This document shows positions 24,747 to 33,972 of a DNA stretch of 64,000 nucleotides, piece after piece (position 1 is the first letter of the stretch; each line of letters begins with the position of its first letter). The position numbers and the translations under genes were made by a program. Below the pieces are notes generated by a model. That model saw only the letters and a list, made by a program, of their open reading frames with translations. It searched no databases and was not told where the DNA came from. The DNA is from Propionivibrio soli (GTDB lineage: Bacteria > Pseudomonadota > Gammaproteobacteria > Burkholderiales > Rhodocyclaceae): positions 1 to 64,000 of the forward strand of contig NZ_JANZKY010000004.1 of assembly GCF_025770765.1 (NCBI RefSeq). Reading direction: 5' to 3'.

Positions 24747-25865
24747 GTGTCCGCTCGCTGGATCCGTCTGCGTGCCCAGATCATCAAGGAGCTCTTGTGT
24801 CTCCTGCGTGACCCGAGAAGCCGCATCGTCCTGATCGGTCCGCCGATCATCCAATTGTTCGTCTTTTCCTTCGCCATCACGTTGGAGGTCAAGAATATCG
24901 ACGTCGCGTTGCTTAACCATGACGTCGGTGGCGCTTCCGTCGAACTCGTACAGCAGATCGAGTCCTCCGATCTCGTGCGCCGCATTCGGGTCGCAGGCAG
25001 CGAACGCGAATTGGCCGAATTGATCGATGCGCAACACGTTCTGGCGGGTATTGTGATCCCTGAAACGTTCTCACGCGACGTCGCGCAGGGGCGAAACGCC
25101 ACGGCACAGATTATCATCGACGGTCGCAAGGCCAATGCCGGGCAGATCGCCCTTGGCTATCTACAAACGATCGTCGGCCATGTCGGCGCAACGCTGCGTC
25201 CGACCACCATGAGTGGTGGCGGCGGTGATGCGGCTGCCGTGCGCCACTGGTTCAATCCGAACTTGACCTATCGCTGGTACGTTGTACCCAGCCTCGCGGG
25301 TATTCTCGTCACGTTGGTCGCGCTCATGGTCACGGCCCTGTCGATCGCCCGTGAGCGCGAGCTGGGCACCTTCGATCAGTTGCTTGTTTCCCCCTGTACA
25401 CCAACTGAGATCATCGTGGCCAAAGGGATTCCCGCCTTCCTCGTCGGTATCGTCCTCGCTTCGGTGATGATAGGCGCCGCCGTGTTCCTCTTCGGCATCC
25501 CGTTCACCGGCTCGCTCGGACTGCTGTTCGTCTGTCTGATGCTGTTCATCCTGTCGCTCGTCGGCATCGGTCTGATGATCTCGTCGATCTGCTCGACGCA
25601 GCAGCAGGCGATCCTTGGCACCTTCGCCGTCGTCGTCCCGGCCGTGATCATGTCCGGCTTTGCGACGCCGGTCGAAAACATGCCTCTCGCCCTGCAATGG
25701 ATTGCCGAATGCATCCCCCTCAAGCACTTCCTGATCATTCTGCAAGGCAGTTTCCTCAAAGCGCTGCCGCCCGCCGACGTCTTCGCCAACGCGTGGCCGA
25801 TGGCCGTCATCGCCGTTGTGACGTTGACGCTGGCCACTCTGTTCGTACGCAGCAAGCTCCAGTGA
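24747..25865 (+). CDS. ybhR: ABC-2 type exporter permease (YbhR-like)
   Basis: This 372-residue partner permease has the same ABC-2 plan as YbhS: cytoplasmic helix RLRAQIIKELLCLLRDPRSR, membrane helix IVLIGPPIIQLFVFSFAITLEV, a periplasmic domain and C-terminal helices containing ARERELGTFDQLLVSPCTPTEI. The start is a GTG one base after the ybhS stop. YbhFSR is reported as a cation (Na/Li/H) and drug exporter in E. coli; the substrate here is inferred only by homology. Confidence 0.92.
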   Translation: MSARWIRLRAQIIKELLCLLRDPRSRIVLIGPPIIQLFVFSFAITLEVKNIDVALLNHDVGGASVELVQQIESSDLVRRIRVAGSERELAELIDAQHVLAGIVIPETFSRDVAQGRNATAQIIIDGRKANAGQIALGYLQTIVGHVGATLRPTTMSGGGGDAAAVRHWFNPNLTYRWYVVPSLAGILVTLVALMVTALSIARERELGTFDQLLVSPCTPTEIIVAKGIPAFLVGIVLASVMIGAAVFLFGIPFTGSLGLLFVCLMLFILSLVGIGLMISSICSTQQQAILGTFAVVVPAVIMSGFATPVENMPLALQWIAECIPLKHFLIILQGSFLKALPPADVFANAWPMAVIAVVTLTLATLFVRSKLQ

Positions 25866-25873
25866 GGTTTTCC

Positions 25874-27352
25874 ATGACATCGAGCGCCAGCCTATTCCGC
25901 ACAGTCCGCTTTCTTCCGCCACGCCCGGCGGCGGTTGCACTCATCTCTCTCTTCGCGCTTCTCTCCGGATGCACCGCGGTGGGTCCGGAGCATCGCGTTC
26001 CCGACGTCCCGACTGGTCAGGGCTGGTTGTCGCAACCAGTCGGAGATGTCGACCTGGCGGCCCTTGCTGCCTGGTGGCGCACGCTTGGCGATCCGGACCT
26101 GGAGAAGGTCGTTGACCTCGCGCTGGAGCGCAATCTCGATCTTCGCCAGGCCGATCTCAACATCGAGGCGGCCCGAGCGCTGCTGGTCCGCGCCGAGGCG
26201 CTGTCGGTACCCGTCGTTGCCGCAAATGCGAACGCACAACGGCGCCGGCTGAGCGTCAACAGCCCCGAGTACAACCCGCAACGCTCGCCGAACCAAACCG
26301 TCTCTGATGCCGGACTCGATGCAAGTTGGGAGATCGACCTGTTCGGATCGCTGCGCAGACAACGTGAATCTGCGCAGGCGTCACTGCAGATGAGCGAAGC
26401 CGACGCCGCCGGCCTGCGTATCAGCATCGCGGCCGAAACGGCGCGTACGTATTTCACGCTGCGTGGCGCGCAACGCGAACTCGCCGCTCGTAAGGCGTCG
26501 GTCGACGCGCTGCAGCGCATCCACGGGCTGGTTCGCGACCGGCAACGCGCCGGCGACCTGCCGGTCTCGGAAGTCGAGCGCGCGCAATCGCGCCTCGATC
26601 AAGCCCGCGCCGCTCTCCCCGCCATCGAGGCGCGCCGCCAGGCCGCCGCGATTGCGCTCGGGCTCCTTACCGGCGGCCTTCCCGAATCGCTTGTTTCGCT
26701 GACCACGTCCTCGGGGGCCGAACTGGTTCTCAATCCCTTGCCTGTAGGCGAACGCGCCGACATCCTGCGCCGACGTCCCGATGTCTTGTCCGCCGAACGC
26801 AAGCTGGCGGCGGCCACGGCTGATACCGGGGTTGCAACCGCCGAGTTGTTTCCAAAGCTCACGTTGTCTGCGAGCGCGGGATTCCGCGCGCTTGGCGGTA
26901 GCGCCCTCTTCGATTCCGATAGCCGGCGCGGTGCGCTCGGACCGCTGATCACTTGGCGCGTTTTTGACGGTGGCCGCGTGCGAGCCGAAATCCGTGCGGC
27001 CGAGGCTCGTCAGGAAGCCGCCGCCGTGGGCTATGAAAAGGCCGTGCTCACCGCACTCTCCGATGCGGAAAGAGCGCTCAATCAATATGATCGCTCCCTG
27101 CAATCGATTACGGCCCAGGAGACAGCGGTTGCCAGCACGCGCCGCGCGGCTGAAACCACGCGTCGGCGCTACGAACTCGGCGACACGACGCTCACGGACA
27201 CGCTCGATGCCCAACGCGAACTGACGGATCAGCAGGCCTTGCTCGTCCAGTTCAAAACGAACGCCGCGTCCGATGCAGTGGCGCTGTTCAAGGCGCTTGG
27301 CGGCGGCTGGACACCGTCCGAGAAACCGGGCCTTTCTGCGAGCAGATACTGA
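25874..27352 (+). CDS. NodT-family outer-membrane factor lipoprotein
   Basis: This 492-residue TolC-like channel has a lipoprotein signal with lipobox LLSGC near residue 35, an opening DPDLEKVVDLALERNLDLRQADLNI and two structural repeats of the OMF fold, ending with the coiled segment RRAAETTRRRYELGDTTLTDTLDAQRELTD. It starts eight bases after ybhR and completes a full trans-envelope exporter with YbhG and YbhFSR. E. coli's ybhGFSR operon has no dedicated outer-membrane gene, so this arrangement lets the system act without shared TolC. Confidence 0.92.
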   Translation: MTSSASLFRTVRFLPPRPAAVALISLFALLSGCTAVGPEHRVPDVPTGQGWLSQPVGDVDLAALAAWWRTLGDPDLEKVVDLALERNLDLRQADLNIEAARALLVRAEALSVPVVAANANAQRRRLSVNSPEYNPQRSPNQTVSDAGLDASWEIDLFGSLRRQRESAQASLQMSEADAAGLRISIAAETARTYFTLRGAQRELAARKASVDALQRIHGLVRDRQRAGDLPVSEVERAQSRLDQARAALPAIEARRQAAAIALGLLTGGLPESLVSLTTSSGAELVLNPLPVGERADILRRRPDVLSAERKLAAATADTGVATAELFPKLTLSASAGFRALGGSALFDSDSRRGALGPLITWRVFDGGRVRAEIRAAEARQEAAAVGYEKAVLTALSDAERALNQYDRSLQSITAQETAVASTRRAAETTRRRYELGDTTLTDTLDAQRELTDQQALLVQFKTNAASDAVALFKALGGGWTPSEKPGLSASRY

Positions 27353-27526
27353 GGCGATCCAAAGAAGCCGACCACTCGAAGCGGCATGCCGCCGGTGCCG
27401 GAGGCAGGGGTAGGTTCATCCAGAAAGCACAAGATTTCGGCTCGCGCCCGCCGAGGAACTACGCCTTTGCCTCATAACCTCTCGCAAGAATACATCGGCA
27501 CGGCACGACCATTGCCCATTGCGAGA

Positions 27527-27994
27527 ATGGTATCGAAGAAGGCGCTTCATGGCACGGCATTGACACTCACAGCGCTCGGCTTGGCCCCGGGCGCTGCGCA
27601 CGTGATGGAACTGCCGGTCAAACTTGGCTACCCCCCGGAGATGTATGCCCAGGTCACGAGCACGCTTTACATGTGGTACGGCATCGCCGGGGGGAGCGTA
27701 CAGGTAGCTGCTCTGTTCACGGTTGTCTTTCTAGCTTATCGAACCCGACATTTACCGGCCGGGCGCCTCGCCGCTGTCGCGGCGGCCTCTCTCCTGGCAT
27801 CGCTGCTCGTCTGGGGGTTCGTCGTTTCCCCGGTTAACTCGGCATGGGCAGAAGTGGCGGGCTCAAGCTCTTCCGAGTTCGTTTCCGCCTATAGCCGCCT
27901 TCGGTCGCGCTGGGAGTTTGGCCATGTCGCTGCCTTTATCGGGTGGTTAACCGGCTGGTTTGGGCTCGTTGCGGCTGTCCGCAACACGCCCTGA
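27527..27994 (+). CDS. Four-TM membrane protein of unknown function
   Basis: This integral membrane protein of about 155 residues has four hydrophobic helices (ALTLTALGLAPGAAHVMEL, VQVAALFTVVFLAYR, AAVAAASLLASLLVWGFVV and the C-terminal FGHVAAFIGWLTGWFGLVAAV). The ordering, with a P-V-N-S-A-W loop between helices 3 and 4, is like DUF1772-type proteins. An upstream in-frame extension to 27386 lacks membrane-protein character and a ribosome-binding site. Confidence 0.68.
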   Translation: MVSKKALHGTALTLTALGLAPGAAHVMELPVKLGYPPEMYAQVTSTLYMWYGIAGGSVQVAALFTVVFLAYRTRHLPAGRLAAVAAASLLASLLVWGFVVSPVNSAWAEVAGSSSSEFVSAYSRLRSRWEFGHVAAFIGWLTGWFGLVAAVRNTP

Positions 27995-28073
27995 GCGATC
28001 GTCTTGCTGATCTGTGGCGCGAACAAACCGTCACCGGTTCAAAACCTCCTGTAGAAGTTCAGCCGTACCAAAC

Positions 28074-28100
28074 AAAAAGCCCTCAATAAATCGAGGGCTT
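28074..28100 (-). terminator. Rho-independent terminator of the PEP-CTERM gene
   Basis: On the reverse strand AAGCCCTC, an eight-base loop and GAGGGCTT form an 8-base-pair stem followed by five Ts, 20 bases after the stop of the leftward gene. This is a textbook intrinsic terminator. Confidence 0.85.
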
Positions 28101-28119
28101 CTGGCTATACAGGGTATCG

Positions 28120-28800
28120 CTACGCAGCGTTCTTCCTACGCCTGAACGCCCCGATAGCCGCCACACCAAGGCCAAGGAGTGCCAAGGACGAAGGCTCTGG
28201 AACACCATCGGGAGGCGGTGCCGGCTGGTCGATATAGAACTCATCCATCCCAAAGCAATCGACCGCGCTGGTGATGAAGAATCGAACCAGGTCAACGTTA
28301 TCGAAGGCGCTTCCCAGGAAGATCTTGGTAGCCGGAAAGCCCCAGTCTTCAACCGGTAGCAGTTGCGCGATGCCAGTCGAAATGCCGCCCGAGAATCCTT
28401 CGATGTACGTTTCCTCGTTGCCGCTCGCTGCACCGCCCCCGTTATCCGTATTGGACGTGAGGATGAAGTAATTGAGATCGAAGGTACCGCCGCCCACTTT
28501 GGTGATTTCGATTCCCGTCACCGTCCCGTAGTCCCCTAGGGACCAGTGAGCGTGGATGACGTCGTTCGCCCCGCCATAGTACGGACCGACGTATCCGGTA
28601 CCTCCGACAAAACCGAGCTTGAATCCATTTTCGACGTAGTAATCGCCGTAGCCGCCCATGACCGTGTTGGTCGTAAATAGCGGCGAACCGCCACCGTAGA
28701 GCGTGCCTCCCGTGAAATCGATCACCGCGGCGCTAGCCGGAGCCGCGAGAGCCAGAGCGAACGATGCAGCCGAAAGTACTTTCGCGAGCTTCGTTGTCAT
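28120..28800 (-). CDS. PEP-CTERM sorting domain protein
   Basis: This is a 226-residue exported protein. A Sec signal (VLSAASFALALAAPASA) is followed by a Gly/Tyr-rich body of beta strands (GGTLYGGGSPLF, YVGPYYGGAND). The C-terminal tripartite PEP-CTERM tag is VPEPSSLALLGLGVAAIGAFRRRK (signature, hydrophobic helix, basic tail). Such tags are recognised by exosortase, which is not encoded in this window. Proteins of this class are processed at the envelope and are often tied to exopolysaccharide or biofilm. A GGGAG site precedes the ATG and a strong terminator follows. Confidence 0.92.
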   Translation of the reverse strand: MTTKLAKVLSAASFALALAAPASAAVIDFTGGTLYGGGSPLFTTNTVMGGYGDYYVENGFKLGFVGGTGYVGPYYGGANDVIHAHWSLGDYGTVTGIEITKVGGGTFDLNYFILTSNTDNGGGAASGNEETYIEGFSGGISTGIAQLLPVEDWGFPATKIFLGSAFDNVDLVRFFITSAVDCFGMDEFYIDQPAPPPDGVPEPSSLALLGLGVAAIGAFRRRKNAA

Positions 28801-29147
28801 TGTTTTCTCCCGTTATTCTAGGTATGCGCGCGGACGCATATCTCATGCCGAGGGCATTGAAAAACCATAACAATTTGTTTTTACGCAGATTTTTCCAAAA
28901 CTAAGATGGCGCGATGAGGAGCTGCGTAAAAAACCACGACATACTTGTGGCTTTATTCCTTTGAAACCGCGGAGATAAACAAAGCGGTTTGCGCGGCCGC
29001 AATACCCGGCAAAGGGTAGTGCGGCCGAAGCCACTTCACCACGAGGCGCCTTTTGTCTTTGCATCGTGCATCGAAGCCTCCGCTCGGCAACAGCGGGCAC
29101 ACTTTTCGCACAGTTCCACCCCGTCGCATTCTTTTCCCAAGAACCTC
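28801..29147. other. Divergent promoter region, no gene seen
   Basis: About 350 bases separate the PEP-CTERM gene and the NCS1-kinase gene. The left half is AT-rich (AACAATTTGTTTTTACGCAG around 28869) and a likely promoter zone for one or both genes. The kinase frame stays open upstream to about 28989, but that stretch has no domain pattern, so ATG 29148 is used. Confidence 0.45.
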
Positions 29148-32100
29148 ATGAACGCTCCGGGACTCTCGGCCGCCTCCCTCAAATCGAGCGTCGAGCCATC
29201 GGCCGAGCCTCCGCAGCGGGTGATCAAGATCCGACGCGACTACAACACCTGGGTCGCCAACGAAACGCTGGAGGATTACGCTCTGCGTTTCACGCCACAT
29301 AGTTTTCGCAAGTGGTCGGAGATGCGCGTGGCGAATACGGCGTTTGGCGCTTCCTCGTTTCTGGTGCTGGAAGCGGTCGGCGCGACGATGCTCGTGGGCA
29401 ACGGTTTCGTGAATGCCTTCTGGGCGATTCTCGCGACGGGGCTGATCATCTTCCTGATCGGGCTGCCGATCAGCCACGCCGCCGCCAAGCACGGCCTCGA
29501 TATGGATTTGCTCACCCGCGGGGCGGGCTTCGGCTACATCGGCTCGACGATTACCTCGCTGATCTACGCCTCCTTCACCTTCATCTTCTTCGCGCTCGAA
29601 GCGGCGATCATGGCGTACGCCTTGGAACTCGCATTCCACATCCCGCCCACCTGGGGCTACCTCGTCTGCGCACTCGCGATCATCCCGCTCGTTACTCACG
29701 GGGTAACCGCCATCAGCCGATTACAGGCATGGACGCAGCCGATCTGGGTGGCACTGCTCGTCCTGCCCTTCTTGTTCGTGCTCACCGAAGAACCGGAAGT
29801 GCTCGGCGAACTCGTGCGCTATTCCGGTGCAAAGGGCGACAGCGGCGCATTCTCCATGCCCCTCTTCGGTGCGGCGCTCACCGTCGGCATCGCGCTGGTT
29901 ACCCAAATGGGGGAACAGGCCGATTACTTGCGCTTCATGCCGGAGTGCACATCGCGCAACAAGAAGACATGGTGGGCAGCGATGATGCTCGGCGGCCCCG
30001 GTTGGATCGTGCCGGGCGTTGCCAAGATGCTCGGCGGCGCCCTTCTCGCCTATCTCGCGCTGCGCAATGCCGTGCCGGTCGACAAAGCGGTCGATCCGAA
30101 CCAGATGTACCTGATCGGCTTTTCGCACGTTTTCCCGAATTCGGCGTTGGCGATCGGCGCCACGGTGTTGTTCGTCGTCATCTCGCAGATCAAGATCAAC
30201 GTCACCAACGCCTACGCCGGGTCACTCGCCTGGTCCAACTTTTTCGCGCGGCTTACGCATAGCCACCCCGGGCGCGTGGTATGGGTCGTCTTCAACACGT
30301 TGATCGCCCTGCTACTGATGGAGCTCGATGTCTTCCAGGCCCTCGGCCAGGTACTCGGGCTCTACTCGAACATTGCCATTTCGTGGATGGCCGCCGTGGT
30401 CGCCGACCTTGTCATCAACAAGCCCCTTGGCCTGTCGCCGAAAGGCATCGAGTTCAAGCGCAGCCATCTCTACGACATCAACCCGGTCGGCGTCGGCGCC
30501 ATGGGTATCGCCTCCCTACTCTCCGTCGCCGCCTTTACGGGGGCGTTCGGACCGGACGTGCAGCCCTACGCAAGTTTCATCGCCATCCTCGCCGCCTTCG
30601 TCGCCGCGCCGCTGCTCGCTTGGTGGACGGGTGGCCGATACTACCTGGTGCGCCACGACACCCCCGGTGTCCGGGGCCGGCATCGCTGCTGCATTTGCGA
30701 GCGCGAATACGAAGCCGAGGACACGGCGCACTGCCCGGCCTACAACGGCACGATCTGCTCGCTATGCTGCTCGCTCGACGCGCGCTGCGACGACCTTTGC
30801 AAGCCGGGCTCGAACCTCGCAGGACAATGGCGCAGCCTGCTCGAACGCCTGTTGCCGGCCTCGGTGATCCCCTACCTCGACGCCGGCCTTGTGAACTACC
30901 TGATGCTGATGGCCGGCATCGTACCGGTGCTCGCCGGACTGCTCGGCCTGCTCTATACACACGAGGTATTTGCGCTTGGCGCGTCGCAGGCGCAGCTCGT
31001 CCCGCATCTACAGCAGGTGTTCGTCAAGACGTTCTCCGCGCTTTTGCTGTTCACCGGCATCGGCGCGTGGTGGATGGTGCTGGCGCACAAGAGCCGGCAG
31101 GTGGCGCAGGAGGAATCGAACCGGCAGACGCGCCTCTTGATGCAGGAAATCGATTCGCACCAGCGCACCGACGAGCAGCTTCAGAAGGCCAAGCTCGCCG
31201 CCGACCAGGCCAATCTCGCGAAAAGCCGTTACATCTCGGCAATCAGCCACGAGCTGCGCACGCCGCTCAACAGCATTCTCGGCTACGCGCAGATCCTCGG
31301 CGACGACGAGGCGATTCCGCCTAATCGCCGCCAAGCCGTCGACGTGATCCGCAAGAGCGGCGACCACCTGCTGTCGGTCATTGAGGGTACGCTGGATATC
31401 GCACGGATCGAAAGCGGCAAGATGACGTTGGAAGCGAAGCCCTTCGACTTTCCCGACTTCCTGCAGCAGATCGTCGGCATGTTCGAACTGCAGGCGCGCA
31501 ACAAGGGCTTGGCGTTCCACTACGAACCGGCCGGCGAGATCCCGGCCGTCGTCCGAGCCGATCCGCGCCGCTTGCGCCAGATCCTGATCAACGTGCTCGG
31601 CAACGCTGTGAAGTTTACGGCGACCGGGCAGATCGGTTTCCGCATCGAGTATCGCCACGACCTCGCCGTGTTCGAGATCCGCGATACCGGACCAGGCATT
31701 CCGGAGGACGAGATCGAGCGTATCTTCGAACCTTTCGTTCGCGGCCGGAGTGCGCATGCCGGCGGCAGCGGCGTCGGCCTCACGATCGCGCGCATGCTTA
31801 CGACCCTGATGGGCGGCGAGATGACGTTGACCAGTGTTCCTGGGCAAGGCAGCACGTTCCGCGTGCGGCTGTTCCTGCCGCGCGTCCATGCCGTGCAAGC
31901 CGCGCGTGAGCTCCCCCGCTCCAACCGCATCGGTTACGTCGGCATCCGGCGCCGCATCCTCGTTGTCGATAATGAAAAAGTCGATCGCGAGATGTTGCAG
32001 AACGTCCTTGATCCGCTGGGCTTTCAGGTCGAGCAAGCGGGCGGCGGCGAGGAATGTCTACAGGCGATCCCGGCCTTCGCCCCGCATCTGATTTTCATGG

Positions 32101-32588
32101 ACCTCGCGATGCCCGGCATGGATGGCTGGGAGACGATCCGCCGCATCCGGACCGCGGGGCTCACCGGCGCCCATATCGCCATCCTCTCCGCGAACGCCTT
32201 CGAGAAAGGCCAAGAGAACGACGTCGGGATCGCCGCCGAGGATTTCATCGTCAAGCCGTTGCGTGTCGACGAACTTCTCGACTGGATCGGGCGCAAGCTC
32301 GGGCTGCAGTGGGTCTATGCCGATTCTTCCGAGGTCACGCCGCCCGACCGCCCCGCGGAGCAGCCGCACCACACCGCGGCCACGGCCATTCCGCCGAGCC
32401 GCCACTACTTGGCGGCGCTCGATGAACTCGTCGATCTCGGCTACGTGCGCGGCATCCTCAACAAGCTCGGCGAAGTCGAACGGACTGAGCCGGCAAGCGG
32501 AGAATTCGTAACCATCCTGCGCGGGCTCGCCCGCCAGTTCCAGTTCGACGCCATGAAAGAAATCCTAAGAAAGGCGCGCGATGCCTGA
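29148..32588 (+). CDS. NCS1-transporter-fused hybrid sensor histidine kinase
   Basis: This is a 1146-residue receptor kinase. Residues 1 to about 500 form a complete NCS1-type (cytosine/purine/hydantoin permease) transporter with about 12 helices. Then comes a cysteine-rich knuckle (about 513-551: CCIC, HC, CSLCC, C, C), two more membrane helices (about 585-660), HisKA with phosphoacceptor His 701 in SHELRTPLNSIL, HATPase (N-box LINVLGNAVKF, G1 DTGPGIPEDE) and a C-terminal receiver with Asp 985 in FMDLAMPGMDG. It probably couples nucleobase-like substrate binding or uptake to phosphorelay. It overlaps the response-regulator start by eight bases, so the two are co-translated partners. Confidence 0.9.
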   Translation: MNAPGLSAASLKSSVEPSAEPPQRVIKIRRDYNTWVANETLEDYALRFTPHSFRKWSEMRVANTAFGASSFLVLEAVGATMLVGNGFVNAFWAILATGLIIFLIGLPISHAAAKHGLDMDLLTRGAGFGYIGSTITSLIYASFTFIFFALEAAIMAYALELAFHIPPTWGYLVCALAIIPLVTHGVTAISRLQAWTQPIWVALLVLPFLFVLTEEPEVLGELVRYSGAKGDSGAFSMPLFGAALTVGIALVTQMGEQADYLRFMPECTSRNKKTWWAAMMLGGPGWIVPGVAKMLGGALLAYLALRNAVPVDKAVDPNQMYLIGFSHVFPNSALAIGATVLFVVISQIKINVTNAYAGSLAWSNFFARLTHSHPGRVVWVVFNTLIALLLMELDVFQALGQVLGLYSNIAISWMAAVVADLVINKPLGLSPKGIEFKRSHLYDINPVGVGAMGIASLLSVAAFTGAFGPDVQPYASFIAILAAFVAAPLLAWWTGGRYYLVRHDTPGVRGRHRCCICEREYEAEDTAHCPAYNGTICSLCCSLDARCDDLCKPGSNLAGQWRSLLERLLPASVIPYLDAGLVNYLMLMAGIVPVLAGLLGLLYTHEVFALGASQAQLVPHLQQVFVKTFSALLLFTGIGAWWMVLAHKSRQVAQEESNRQTRLLMQEIDSHQRTDEQLQKAKLAADQANLAKSRYISAISHELRTPLNSILGYAQILGDDEAIPPNRRQAVDVIRKSGDHLLSVIEGTLDIARIESGKMTLEAKPFDFPDFLQQIVGMFELQARNKGLAFHYEPAGEIPAVVRADPRRLRQILINVLGNAVKFTATGQIGFRIEYRHDLAVFEIRDTGPGIPEDEIERIFEPFVRGRSAHAGGSGVGLTIARMLTTLMGGEMTLTSVPGQGSTFRVRLFLPRVHAVQAARELPRSNRIGYVGIRRRILVVDNEKVDREMLQNVLDPLGFQVEQAGGGEECLQAIPAFAPHLIFMDLAMPGMDGWETIRRIRTAGLTGAHIAILSANAFEKGQENDVGIAAEDFIVKPLRVDELLDWIGRKLGLQWVYADSSEVTPPDRPAEQPHHTAATAIPPSRHYLAALDELVDLGYVRGILNKLGEVERTEPASGEFVTILRGLARQFQFDAMKEILRKARDA

Positions 32589-33510
32589 TCTGCCCGAACG
32601 CGACATTTCCGACATCGTTCTGATCGTCGACGACATTCCCGAGAACCTATCGCTGCTGCACGATGCACTGGACGAGTCCGGGTACACCGTCCTCGTGGCC
32701 ACCAACGGCGAATCCGCTTTGCAACGTGCGCGGCAGAGCCTGCCCGACGTGATCCTGCTCGACGCCGTGATGCCGGGCATGGACGGCTTCGAGGTCGCGC
32801 GGCGCCTGAAGGCCGATTTCGCCACTCACCACATCCCCATCGTGTTCATGACGGGGCTGACCGAGACCGAGCACGTGGTCGCCGCCTTCGCCGCTGGCGG
32901 TGCGGATTACGTGACCAAGCCCATCCGCCCGGCCGAAGTGCTGGCACGGATTTCCGCACACGTGCAAAACGCCCGCCAGATGCGCCAGGCGCGTACGGCG
33001 CTCGATGCTTTCGGCCAAGCCACAATCGCGGTACGCGCCGCCGATGGCAAACTGGTGTGGCAGACGGCGCTCGCACGCAAGCTGCTGCACGACTACTTTG
33101 GAACGGGCGAGAAAGAGACACCGCCGCGCCTGCTCGAATGGATTGCGCAAGCCATCGCCTGCCGAAGGGAAAACCGTGAGCCGAATGCGCTGCTCGTTGC
33201 CGAGGGCAGCCGCCGCCTGCTCGCGACCTTCCACGATCAAACGGGCGACGAAGAATGGCTCGTCGTCCTGCGCGAGGAAAACGACGCCTCGGCGATCGAA
33301 TCGCTGATCGCCGCCTTCCGCCTCACGCAGCGCGAAGCGGAAGTCCTCTACTGGGTATCGCTCGGCAAGACGAACAAGGACATCGGCGACATCCTCGGCA
33401 GCAGCCCGCGCACCGTGAACAAGCACCTCGAACACGTTTTCGAGAAGTTGGGCGTCGAAACGCGCACAGCGGCCGCCAACCTCGCCATGAGCAAGATGCG
33501 GGGAGCGTGA
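32581..33510 (+). CDS. LuxR-type response regulator, partner of NCS1-kinase
   Basis: This 309-residue regulator has an N-terminal receiver (about 10-125) with phosphoacceptor Asp 61 in LLDAVMPGMDGF and switch residues MTG and K in VTKPIRPAEV. A middle PAS-like linker (about 140-235) follows, then a C-terminal LuxR/GerE helix-turn-helix (about 245-305: LTQREAEVLYWVSLGKTNKDIGDILGSSPRTVNKHLEHVFEKLGV). It begins inside the end of the kinase gene. Target promoters are unknown; the nearest candidates are nitrogen-compound transport genes such as the urtA-like gene at 59 kb. Confidence 0.92.
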   Translation: MPDLPERDISDIVLIVDDIPENLSLLHDALDESGYTVLVATNGESALQRARQSLPDVILLDAVMPGMDGFEVARRLKADFATHHIPIVFMTGLTETEHVVAAFAAGGADYVTKPIRPAEVLARISAHVQNARQMRQARTALDAFGQATIAVRAADGKLVWQTALARKLLHDYFGTGEKETPPRLLEWIAQAIACRRENREPNALLVAEGSRRLLATFHDQTGDEEWLVVLREENDASAIESLIAAFRLTQREAEVLYWVSLGKTNKDIGDILGSSPRTVNKHLEHVFEKLGVETRTAAANLAMSKMRGA

Positions 33511-33972
33511 GGCCGCAGGCGGTTTTTCGCCCACGGACTCAACGCTTTCGCAGGCCGGAAGCGGCCCTCTTCTTGGCGGGTCTTTTCATAGAGAGTCCTT
33601 ATTATTCAAAATAATAAGAAATTAAATTAATGTTCTGTGTCAATATCATCTAGCCGCCAAACCCCCGGGTTGAGTGCCTGTGCGGGTTCCCACTTTCCTC
33701 CCCGTGGGGCATCGAAAGAATGCCGGGGCGGTCGAGTTCGCAACACTCCTCCCCTGACAAGGTGAGGCCGGGCGGGATTTGCATCGCTTGATTCGACTCT
33801 ATGGCTTCTTAATCCCCTGGCCGATGACGGAGCGGAGAATCGCCTGGCTATTTGACGAAATCGCCCTATCAATGCGTGTCCGACGCCACGCTGATCCGTA
33901 CGCCTTCGTCCTGAAAACCGGGTTGGCATACAATCCGAAGGTTCTGGTCGGATAACACGAAAGGAAAAAGCA
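33511..33972. other. Intergenic region with weak terminator and AT-rich dyad
   Basis: About 460 bases without a recognisable gene. GGCCG-GAAG-CGGCC (33553-33566) followed by CTCTTCTT could end the kinase/regulator transcript. A perfect nine-base-pair AT-only-type hairpin CTTATTATT-CAA-AATAATAAG lies at 33598-33618, in a stretch much AT-richer than its surroundings. The right end supplies the AAGGA site of the SDR gene. Confidence 0.45.

Noticed and set aside
30281-31324. Alternative forward frame within the NCS1-kinase gene
   Set aside because: Overlaps a continuous, domain-rich frame; it has Arg-rich shadow composition.
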